Assembly: GCA_964017195.1 (NCBI GenBank)
Contig: OZ024890.1
Coordinates: 67,607,376-67,671,375 of the forward strand
Direction: 5' to 3'
DNA from: Siderastrea radians
Lineage: Eukaryota > Cnidaria > Anthozoa > Scleractinia > Rhizangiidae
DNA: 64,000 nt
Positions 47,701 to 59,700 of this stretch are shown here, piece after piece; the first letter of the stretch is position 1; the number at the start of each line of letters is the position of its first letter. The notes beneath the pieces were generated by a model that was given only the letters and a program-made list of their open reading frames with translations, did not search any database and was not told the origin of the DNA. The translations under genes were made by a program, and so were the position numbers.

Positions 47701-50700
47701 AAGCTCTATCCTTGCGGGGAATCCAATATATAAGTGATTAGGGTGTTCGTCAAGGTGTGGCTGAACATAGGTTTGGCTGAAATTCTCGCGTCAAAGAAGC
47801 ACCAGTGCTTCCTGATCACTGGTTCTTGTCGTTTACTTATGAAGTTTAATATCCAAAAGAGGCACCGGGATAACTCTGGGATGGTTATTAATTATTACAC
47901 ACTATGCAGCCCCAGGTCACGAATTTGCACGACGACCGCCCCTTTTACTTCACCCCTCCTCTCTACGTACCCGGAGCTTTATCTCCCCAATCTGTGCAAA
48001 CGATATCCAGTTAGGTACTCCTTGAACCATGTAAGGTCGTAAGAATTATAGGGCAACAATAAAAAGTTCAGTGATTTCTAGCTGTTCGATCAACCTTTCA
48101 TTTGTTTTTAAGTTTGTACAAATGACTTAAACTCAAGGACGTTAGCGCTAATCGTTTATGCACATCCTTACTGTGCAAGCAATTCACGTCCCAATATCAC
48201 ACCATGTCATGCATCAAACACGCGCGCGCTAAGGAAGAACAGTAGACGACAAAAGCGCTGGTGTGCGTTGTAATATTTATATACAGATTTACAGTTTTAA
48301 TATAGATTCAACTCTCTTAAATGCGCGGTGACCGCAGTGTTTCTTTCAATAGTTCACTTTCTTGCTATTTCTACTCAAGTGCGATCGACATTTTTCTTCG
48401 AATGCGGTTGTGCATGACTTATCTCCCATGCACACATTGAATTAAGGACGTTCGTGCCCAAAATCTTCCCTCGTTCAGACTTTTTTAAAACTTTTGCTGC
48501 GGTTGGATAGTGAACAATTCATGCCAGAAAGCTAGAAAACTGGGCGGTCACCGCGCTCGTTTCGGAGAAAATGCCTACTGACTGAACGTAGTGTTTATAG
48601 AAGCTTTGGTCATGTCGGCTTCATTGCTACCAGCAAATTAGATAAGTTAAGTGGACAACTCTAGATGAGGTCGATGTGCTCATTTCAACCGAAATAGGCA
48701 TATTTAGTGTATTTTTGCAGCTGATGTTATTTCTTCGAGTGGAATTAGCCTCGCAGAAGGATACTTGTATTTAAAGTGTATTTTTGATCTTATCACATGT
48801 GCACAACTCCGAAGTAGTTAATTATAGCGGCTGCAGCTTTTTATACCTCCTGCTTTTGATTAATTGTATCTCGTTAAAGCGGCGACCCTCAAAACAAAGT
48901 CACTAATACTAAAAACAGATTTATTTAAAAAGAATGATGACTAATGAGCTTAATCCCGGCTTAAGCGGACTGTCCAAGATCGTGTCTATTAATCGTGCCG
49001 TTAAGTTTTTATATTTCAAGACACAAATGATGAGTATGATCTTCTGGGTGAGTGTAGCCCTCAGAAGAGCTGTTTTTGAGACACTTTCACCAATAACAGT
49101 CCTGTCCGGCACTGCATCTACTGGGCGCGCCCGGATGATCATACTCGCGCTACTTATGACATGACGTCTGTGTTCAGACAATTTACCCTGTTACAATATT
49201 TGAATAAATGTGCTTGACTAAGTCTAAGGCAGGATTCCTAATGTTACAGATAATCTTCTGTTTATTCCGCCATTGTTCAGCAGTAGAACTTCCATTTTGG
49301 TGAGGTGCGAGCTCATTAGGATTATGATACTTGTTGTTTTTGGCTCCGCATTGCCGCATGTCTCCTTAATTATGAGCTAAAATACCGATCTCCGAAAGGC
49401 CAATGTTGGAACCTTAGAGTAGCCACAAATGATATTAACACACAGCTTCTAACATTTCGTTTCTTTAGTTCCTTTTTTTTTCTTTTTTTTTTTTTTGCAC
49501 CTTTTTGCCGGCTCTCTACTGCAGAAGGCCTTTCAAGGCTAATAAACAAAATTGTCACCCGCACTAGCACTGTCGATGAATTCAACGAAAAAATTGTCCC
49601 TTCCTCTTCTCATTGTTACACATAGCTAGTTTTCATATGCAAAAGCCTTAGAATAATTTGATTGTAGTTTAAACGTTTTGATAAAACAGAACTGCTTGTT
49701 GATATGAAATCGTGTCTTTAAAGTTGTAAGAAATAAGGGGTACACAAATAGGTACAAAAATATATCTACATACTGCATCTCATAATATGGTTTCCTTCTC
49801 TGAATCGTCCTTAAATTACCTTAAAAAACAAAAAAAACTATACTTCTCAATCTCTCTCACTTTTGAATCAAGTGTGGATGAAAACGAAAGTTGGAGTGTT
49901 ACTTTAAGTTTCTTTTGGCGAGAAAAGAAAGTCAATAAGCACAAAAACATTTGATCTTTTGTACATTATTTAACTAGATCAACTCAGTCTTCGAATCGTC
50001 ATTTTACATGTTTTATGTAAGCACATAAAACGTTTTCTTATCAGGCAAAACATTCAAACCGTTACTAAGAGTCAGTATAATTCTTCAATTGAAAGTCTTC
50101 TTCGACAGATTTGTTAGTTCTTGGTGGTTATGTCCGGCATGTCTTTGGAATCACAAATTACGCAGATATATGATATTACTACTAAACGCGAAGCCGGAAC
50201 TGTAGTTTTGAATGATGTCAGTTTTAGTCCTTATAGGAGGCGCTCTAATAGAAAGGAGGCTTTTTTCCCATAATTCCTATCACAGGTGAGAATGGATTTG
50301 GTTATAGTTCTGTATTCATTTTACACGTAGTTTCTCTGATCTAACTTCTTGCAGGAGGTAATATATATTTGCATGTGGTTTTTAATCATACCCCCTAGCT
50401 ATCAGCTCAACGAAGCGGGTAATAATCGTTATTCCGCATCTTAAGTCCTTCAAACTGGTTGATCAATTTAACAAAGGTACGAATGAGCTATAAGGGGAAT
50501 CGTCTGGTTAAAAATAAATATATATCGAAGTTGTTTCGGAATGACACTAGAGCCATCGAGGCTACAAGAGCTGGAATCGATTCATGTTGCGCGCGTGATG
50601 CGCATCTACTGTAACCATCTCATATCATTAATTTACCACTAATAACCAGGAAAATAATATTGAAAAATACCTCTAGCTCGATGAGTTAAGCGGGAAACCG

Positions 50701-53700
50701 TGCAAGGATCTGCTTTAATCCTCGATAGTTTTTCAATCCTGATTTACAATTCGCTCGAGACTGGAAACACTGGTGACCTAGAGAGTCAAGTCTTTACGCT
50801 TTTTGCACACGCGTATGTTCCAGTATTGCCCGCTTAAAAGTGGTTCTTTTTTACAAACATCTGTTGAGATTTGAGGGGCTTGTGAGCTGACAAAAGCCCT
50901 TGAAGAGAGATAAAACAACGTGGGCTTAAAGAGCTCTTGCTTGTTCACCTATTGTTCTCGAAAAGATCATACGATGTTCCATTAAAAGTACAGAACACAA
51001 GACTTGAAATGCAATATAATGTCACCCGCATATCTATAGTGACGTTAGCATTTGGTAGCATCTCCAGTACTTCAACATCCCATGGTGAACAATTGTTCCT
51101 TTGGCACCGGTCTTTTCATTGCGAAGCCATAATTCTTGCTATGCTACCTCCCAACGGAAGAGGCAGAGGGGGAAACACGTTCGAGGAAATTCTCGCTGAA
51201 AGTAATTGTTGAATATAAGTGCTTTTATCCCAGGGTTCTATTAAAACCCCTGAAGAAATAATAGTGCCAATAGTTGTAAATAATGATCGTCTGTGATTTA
51301 AGGTGTATATAAATAACTGAAGATTTATGACTCCTTTATGTCCTAATATGACCTTGCATCGTTTTCATCTTATTCGTTGCTGCCTTTAGAGGTTTCGGTC
51401 ACCCCAATAACGTTTGTCATTTGTTCCCGAAAATGGTTTTAAACTGTTTAAAAACAGTTAACTTTGCAGGAAAAAAAAAAACCTGTTCACGACTGTATAA
51501 TGAACAACGGGTCCCCCGCAGGCCAAGTTAATATTAGATACAAAGCATAAATTTAAAGCGCTCAATATCTTTGGCTAACAGTTGTTTGATTTTATGCTTA
51601 GAACGCGGCGTGAATAAAAGGGTTGTGAAAGATGCGTTTATCGGTGAATGACACAAGAATCGGAAAAAAGGAAATCCGAGTTTCATCAACAGGAGTCGAA
51701 CCTATGACCTTTCTATTACTTCTAGTTAGTATTCCGTGGGAGCTTGGCCATTAAACTAGGTTCATGTGACAAACCTCCCGCATACTGCTAGGTTTTGAAT
51801 GTCGATGTGTGGGTTATGCGCAATGGAAGAAATGACCGAGAAATCCGTGACTGGTAAAGCTTTTGTGAAGGATTTTTGCTTCTATCAGTAAAGATCAGAA
51901 AAGAACCTTTCGAATACAACTCTTAAGTTCTATGGAGGAAAACAATTAGAAAGATTTTGCTGACAAAAAAGCTAGGGTTTACTAACATGAGAATCCGTCG
52001 AGTTTCATGACATGGTAAGGCTTTTCAGCCTCAACAAAGGTTCATCGAAGCCTTTTGAATACCGCAATAAATGGTTTTTGCTATTTTGCATCCCCCTTAC
52101 GAACTCTTTAGTTTCTAATTACCCTTAAAATTAAACAAAAAGGTTAGACATTTTTCCCAACTGTTTTGCATAGATTTTAAAGTTCTCACTGCAAGTGCAT
52201 GGAGCAAGACAATAAAAAGTAAGGCCCCTTTCCCGCGTGTGAGCATAATTATTCTCTTTTGTTCAAAATGATACACACGGTCCGGTATTGAATTAAGAGG
52301 CAGGCGTTAATTTTTTTCCATCTGTCTTCAGATGCTCTTAAGCTTTTGAAAGCGCTATCCTTTTATCACTAAGAGGAAATTCGTTCCTTTAGTCAAAGGG
52401 AATAAAATATTCATTAAGTGAGGGAATATGTTTTTGTACCTTTGCAAGACGACATTAAACCCTAGGCAGCTCTGTAAGAAAACCCAACAGCTGAATTTGA
52501 AGTCATTTAAAATGAAGAGATTACAAAAAAAATGCCTGGCGAAATTAACGAAGTAATTATCAAAAATAATTGCGCGAAATTTCGATCTACTCTAAAAGTA
52601 ACAGATGTCTGTTTAACCAGTAGACAGCGAATGGGATTTTAATTTATTTTATTTTAATTTTTTTTCTTAACAGTTTGAAACTGACAATTTAAATTTGAAA
52701 ACAAAATGGGGCAACCAGCAAAACTGACAAAAAAATACAAACAATTTTGATTTTGATCTAATTCTTTCGCGATGATGTTATATTTCGATATTAGTGGCTT
52801 ACAGATTTGCTCTACAAAGTACCCCTTTTAAAAACTCAAAACCGAAAGCGTATTACTAAATTACCGTAATGGTTAGAAGTGATTTTTTTTTCTGGAAAAA
52901 TAGCTAGTGCAATTTTACGGCAGGTAAAAGTCAAAATGAGTGGAAGTTAAACAACAAAAACTGGCAAACGTTATTTTTTTAACACGCAAAAAGAAATTAT
53001 TCTTTTCTAGGAACAGGTAGTAAAGAAAAAACAAAAGCATTTAATAACCAGCTGTCAAATATAATTTATTCACCAGACAACGTATTATGTTTTCTGAATG
53101 AAAGAAGAACTTGTATTTCGCAACAAACATAGATTACAACGCAAGATTAAACATTTGTAGATCTGGTATAAGACTTCGAGAAATGGAATTCGTCATAAGA
53201 TTAAGATATCTCAAAAATCACCCCTATATTTTTTTCCTTGAGCAAGAGTACAGTTCCAAAAGAACAGTTTACAGCTATCCGGCCCACGTTGTTATTGTAC
53301 TGTCCTTTGCTGAAAGCTGAATAAATATTTGGCCACTCGCATAGGAAAAGACAAGAATAATTAGAAAGATTGTGATCTCAAAAGCAAACACTCTTGTTAG
53401 TTTTTTGAGCGTTTGAACACCTTGCCTCGGTTCAGCTCTGTTTTATTAGAAGCTGAAATTTTCGTCTTACCGTCTTTCTCAAATAAAAATTAAGCAACAT
53501 GTATTTGCTCTACTTAGAAAACCACGTGTGTGCTCAAAATAATTGCGTTAGCTATTTTTAAGGTCGGTCGAGGGAAATTAAAGGGATAACAAATCTAATA
53601 GAACTTTATTTTTAGAGAAGACTTAAACATAACGGATGAAAACGTTCTTCCATTCTCAGTTTTAACAATAGACTTAATATCAGTTAGTTGTCAGTTCGCA

Positions 53701-56700
53701 GTTCGAACATGCCTCCTTCAATTCAGGTTTTTCAGTCGCTTGCGGAGTAACTTGTTAACATTGGTCATTTCTTCAAAATTACCTACGAATGTTTACACTG
53801 ACTTAATTCAATTTTAAGCAGCTTACAAATTTTAGGAAAGTGCAAAAAAGCTGTGATAAAAAGTTTTCAGGGCACGTTGTGTAACTTAAAAATCTGCCGT
53901 GCGGGTGATTTCATGAATTATTAAAGTTATCGTGGCAGCTGTATTTTAATAGTCTACAAAATTCTGTCACGTCGTATTCTAATTAAAGCTGCTTTAATTC
54001 AGAATGCTTTAGTTAATCGGAGATAAAATTAAAATTTTAAAAAGTATAATTTTGAAAAGAAAAAACCCTTGAAATGATAAATCTTACAACCTTTTATTTC
54101 TCTCGCACTATGTATTTAACATTTTAACTTCTGCGAATTTCTAAAAAGTAAAAGGTATGATTTGCTGTTTCAGTTTCTTCTGCGCAGGCGCGATTTTTGA
54201 ATTATGTGTTGCGTTGAAGAAATTCGGAAAATAAAACAATTTAAAAGCACAAATTTTCTCTCACTGTACTCACATATGTTTGTTCATTTAGAGCGAATGA
54301 TGATGATTTTCCCGCTGGCGTAACTCCTTTTTTGCAACGTTTACAGGAATTACTTGTTGTTGTGTTTCTTTTAACGAAATGAAGGGAATTCAAGGAGCTG
54401 CAATTACCAACTGGTGCAAGACTTTCAATGGAAAACCTCCACCCCCATCCTATATTTATAATTTTATTATAAATACTAAAAATGTTTACAAAATTATAAA
54501 AATTAAAAAAGTTATAATTTATTATAATAACTGTTGTATCATTCCTTGTGCTTTTTTTGCTTTTTTTCCATTATGACTTCGTTTCTTTCTTTCTTTTTTC
54601 TTCTTCCTACCCCTCTTCCTTTCTTTCTTTCTTTTTTTCATTCCTTCAGTCATTCTTTCTTTCGTTCATTTTTCCATTTTTTTATTCATTTACTCATTCA
54701 TTCATTCATTCATTCAGTTAGTTCATTCATTCACTTATTCGGCATTCATTCATTCATTCATTCATCCATTCATTCACTCATTCATTCAGTCAGTCAGTCA
54801 GTCATTCATTCATTCATTCATTCATTCATCATTTATTTTTCCTTTCTTTTTTTCTTTTGTTTTTTTGCTGTCTTTCTGTCTTCCGTTTGCTTTTTTTTGC
54901 TTTTTTTCGAAAGTCCAAAACATAATAAATCCAAAAATAACTGAGACCGGATGGAGTAAATTTAATCTTTATACGATTTGCATTAAAGGGGCGTACGCAA
55001 CTCCAATCGAGGGCAAATATGGGAACGTATATATTACACCCTCCTCAGTCCCTCAGACCACGCACTGAGGAAAAAACTGTTAAAATAGGTCAGCCTTGGG
55101 AAGGAAAAAAATTTGAATAATAAGCCATCTAGACAGCACAACATTTTGTGGTATACTTGCGTATTTCTGCTTGTCAATGAGTATAAATTAAACAAACCTT
55201 CAGTATATTGCCGGTTTTCACTGTCACGCCATCAAAACTAAATTCGAAACCATTCAATAACAGAAGCTAAGAATTTCATTTCAAATGTTACAAAAGATTT
55301 ATAAATATATAACTTCTCCCAAGTCTCAGGTCTGTGCGGTACACCGCTCTTGCGTTATTTGCCAAAACGTTCAGCGCAAATTTATACAGCTCAGTATGCA
55401 GACGCCATGTAGGTTTCCTTCCGAGGGACATCAACATGGCGGCCGGAAATCAATGTCAGATCTGGAACTCACTTTTGCTATGAGAGCGATTACTTTTTGC
55501 TCGTAAACACCTCTCCTAATACTTGAACTGTTCAAACTGCCAAAAATCATAAGAAACGACCTTTTTTCAAACGAGACAGCTTTGTTACGACGCCATCTTG
55601 ATGTCACGTACTGGGCGGCAATTTCGAAAATTCAGTATGCTTTATTTTAAACACAAAGGATAATACCGAGCTGGATATTTGTGAAAAGATATATTTTTAG
55701 GTATTCCTACACCTGGTGACGATAAAAATTAAGCAGGCCTAGTGGGTTTTGATTTTAGAATTTTAAGACGTCACGTGCAAACTAGCAATTGCCTTTTTAT
55801 CCTCGCTAACAGTTTCGTTTCCTAAATAGCAGTAGCTGTTAACACGTTTGGAAAGCTGTTCCACAAACAAAATTGGCAGCTTTTAATGCCTTTTATTGCC
55901 TTTCTTTTTCGTTTGCTTGATTGTTTGTTTGTTTTGTCGGTTTGTGTGTTATTTTTCTGTCTCTTTGTAGGAGCTGTTTCTGGTTTGGTTAGTTCCCTTT
56001 GCAGTAATTTTTAGCACTAGGGACGATGACCAACAAGACCTGTCTAAGTTCTCTTAAAATTTCTATCGATCCAGTTCTCAAGTTTACAGAACTAGCTCAC
56101 AAAAGAGGGTCAAAGTTTCCCCTCGCTTTGAGTTGCGTTTTTTGCAACCTCCCAGGGCAACAGGTCTAACAGCTGAAGACTGTTTATTTTCACCCTCGTC
56201 AAACAAGGACAATTTTTATTATTTTATTAATTTCTTGCTGATTTTTTCGTCAGAAGATTTGTTTGTTTTAAGATAACGATCGTGACAAAAAGGAAGACGT
56301 TTTCTGCTCTGTTGGATCAAAAGTATGTGGCCTTCAGCCACAACAAAGTTTTGAATTCCTCCTTGTCTCTATTAAACTTAATTTTAATCTGTCGTATCTA
56401 ACTTAAAATTGCGGTATGAAAATGTTGCGAGGAAATATAAAACAACCACTGGATAAAATGTGTGTACGTTGCAAATATGAACGTTTCAAAATAGCAGATA
56501 GGATTGAAGAATTGACAGCAACATCAATTCTTAACACTAAATATTAAGTACAGATCTTGAGACTTCACATAAATGTCAAAATTTTACAAAAGTGAAAGTT
56601 TCATAGTAGGAGAAAGGTGTTGACGAATTAAACGTAGCCAAGGTGAAAGCTGGAATAAATTTCGAAGTTTTGGTTGGCAACATGCTAAAAGCCTAACTCA

Positions 56701-59700
56701 CCTCTGACACTCCTGTTCTGAGAAGATATAGGGTTATCAACAAAAAGGCAGCTAAATTTCATGGCAAATGCACCAAACCATCATAATGTCAATCAAAGCG
56801 TAAAATTATTTACGTTGATAGTGAATGCACCCATTGTACCCTTCGCCGCCATCCGATGGCGGATTTCCATGTCTGAAAACAGCCAACCACAACATCGGTC
56901 GCGGTCGTACACGTGTATAAATAAACTTCTAGCCGTGCACACATTAATTCCCTCTTTCGTTTCACTATCACATTGTTTAAATCTCTGGGAAAAACTTTTT
57001 CTCCCCCTCCACTCCCTCTGCAACTTCTGTCGGATTCATCATCTGTGTCTCGTAGTATTCTAATTTGGCCAGGTGTGACGCGCATCAGTTTGCGCCCCAC
57101 CTCTGCTGAACATGATAATGGTTTGGTATTTTTATTGTCAACTATCTTATTTAGTATTTTTAATGTCAATAAATACTTTTGTAGCCAAAAAGCTCTAACA
57201 CATGGACATGGATGTTGTAAATCATATCATTTTCAGCAAACTAGTGCGGCCCCACGCTGAGCTCTTGAATTGCGTCCAGTACCGCCGCGTCAACAAAAAA
57301 AAGGTTTCCGCTGTAAAGGAAGAGTTGTAATAGTGTATACAAGCATGTTTGTCCTCACGTCAGAAAAGAATTGAAAACAGCCAGTACCGGAGCACCTGCT
57401 TACGAGCATTTAAATACCAATGAACGATATTTTCAACTTTTTTGACTTAAGTACGTATTTTAAAAAAGCCAGCAAACTGTTCTTAAAAAAATACACATAA
57501 TTAAACTGGAAAAAGAAAAGAGATGTTCGCCTGTCTATTAAAAAAATGCCATAATAAATTCCACTTGTCCGTAGCACGGAGAGCTCTCATCGTGTTAGGC
57601 ACAGAGCAGAAATGTCAATTACATCATCTAATGGAATTGGAATACAAAAGATTATAGAAACACATGTAAAGGGAATTTGGGGAATGGAAGAGTATTATAA
57701 AAGATTATGAAAAGACCAATGCAGGAAAATTGGCGAAGTGGAGAAAGATATTGAGCGGTTCGATGCGGTAAGATTCCATGATTAATAACATCCATCGTTT
57801 ATGACAGGATTCCACTATTAAACAAGAAACCGACAAGAGAACGGAACTTAGCTTGGCCAGCACCATTAATAATATTCAGCAGTGGACGACGTAAACACTC
57901 ATGTCACAAATCAGAAGTTGAAAGATTTAAAATAGTTTTTCTTTCTTGAGTTTCAAGTATGAGCAAACTGATGTTTAATTTACAAAAACTAAACGAAAAA
58001 GTCAACAGTACTTAGAAATTCTATGACAAAGAAGCCATTTGAGGAGAACTATGTGTTCGTCTGCTCATCAAGGTTTTTCCCGCCAGTTTGAACGTGTTGC
58101 AAACATATATGACTGAAAACGATTATAAGCTGAAAACGCTTTTATTAATTATAGCGCAAAATATTTCGAAATAACATTGTAATTTTGTTGACGCCGAGAG
58201 AGAAAACGGCAACATTACACCCAGTGGCCTATAAAACCAAACTTTTTTTTTTGTACGTTGCCATAAAGGCATCCCTAGTTTAACAGTTAACAAGACACGA
58301 CTGAAATCTGGTTATTCTAGGAAGCCAAACCTATCTTCCCCTTCTTGCTGTTTCAGGAGCCTGAACCTCTTGAGGGAAACCTAAGCTTTGAAGGTTAAAC
58401 TAGAAAAACGACATAAAGCGCTTTCCAGGAAGGGAAAATTCGCCCGACGTAAATCCGTCAGCCGAGTTCAATTCCCGCTCTCTTTCTTGTTGAACCGCGC
58501 ATTCTCATCGTCTTTTATGCGCTGTCATAAGTTTGAACTGTCTTTTAGCTCTCACTTGCTTTATTGTGGACTCGCTAACGCTCATAGATCTGCTCTCCAT
58601 GAGTTTTTAATTTCGCCAATTTGTGTCCTTGTTAAAATCTTTGCAAAACAGACCGGTCGAGAAGGAAAAACATTTCAAAACTGAAAACAACAACCTCGCC
58701 AGGTCGTGGAAAAAGATTTGTGTAGAATAGGGATATGTAACTGTTTTGTTGATATATAGTGTTTTTCATATAGTGGTTTAACAAAAGCACAGCATCCGAA
58801 GCGGAAGGTCTTAACAATAACAATTAAGCGACACAAGAATTAGGTCTGGAATAAACAAGGAAAAATTTAAATATTATGGCCATTGGAACGAATAGTTGTT
58901 TGTTTTTATAAATCCTTTTTTTAGCTGCAAGATTTGCGGTGAAACACTGCCAAAGGTACAAATTTAAATATACAGTAATGGGAAAGTCTAATTTAACTAA
59001 TATTTTGTGACAATTTAGCAATTTCCGCCTGTTTCAAGCAAATATTCTCTTCAAACTGAGTACTAGTTTTCAATTATTTTGACACGGGGGCGAACGAAAA
59101 ACAAAATGAACACGCAACTTTGTGGTTTTTCTTAAAGCAGCTGCAAAATAAAGTACGTTTCAATTCAGGCAGACGGGCTTTAAACTGTCAACGCTTTAAA
59201 GATCAGCAACACTGATAACGCGACTTTCTAGCACTTCCTTTCCATCTAAAAAGCATAAACGACATATTATGTAGTTAGTGGAAGGCAACTTAATAATATC
59301 AAAACGATGTGAAAGTTGAAAAGAAACTCTCTTATTAAGCACCAAAGAGGAATAATTGTCTTCCAATCGCTTCTTTCTCTCGTTATACCAGTCACTTGCA
59401 TTTTGATAAGTCGAACAATGAGTTTTAAACACTTTTAAATTAGCATTTTAAAAACATTAGTATTTGCGTCAAAAAAACATGCGCTTTAAACTGTATTTGG
59501 GCATACATCATGGCAAGATACCTTACTGAATCAAAACTCAAATCTTTCTGCTTGGCAAAACGTTTAATTTGTACAAGCGATGGGGATTAAAAAAGGACAG
59601 TGTATTCGTTTTTTAATCAGCAATTTATTTGTAATTAATAACGAGTCCTGCTGTAGTTATACCATATTACTGGCAGGGATTTAAAACACTTCGACAGTTT

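Noticed and set aside
56761..57260. Overlapping frames of 76-119 codons on both strands
   Set aside because: No family resemblance and no splice or promoter support beyond a lone TATA-like site.
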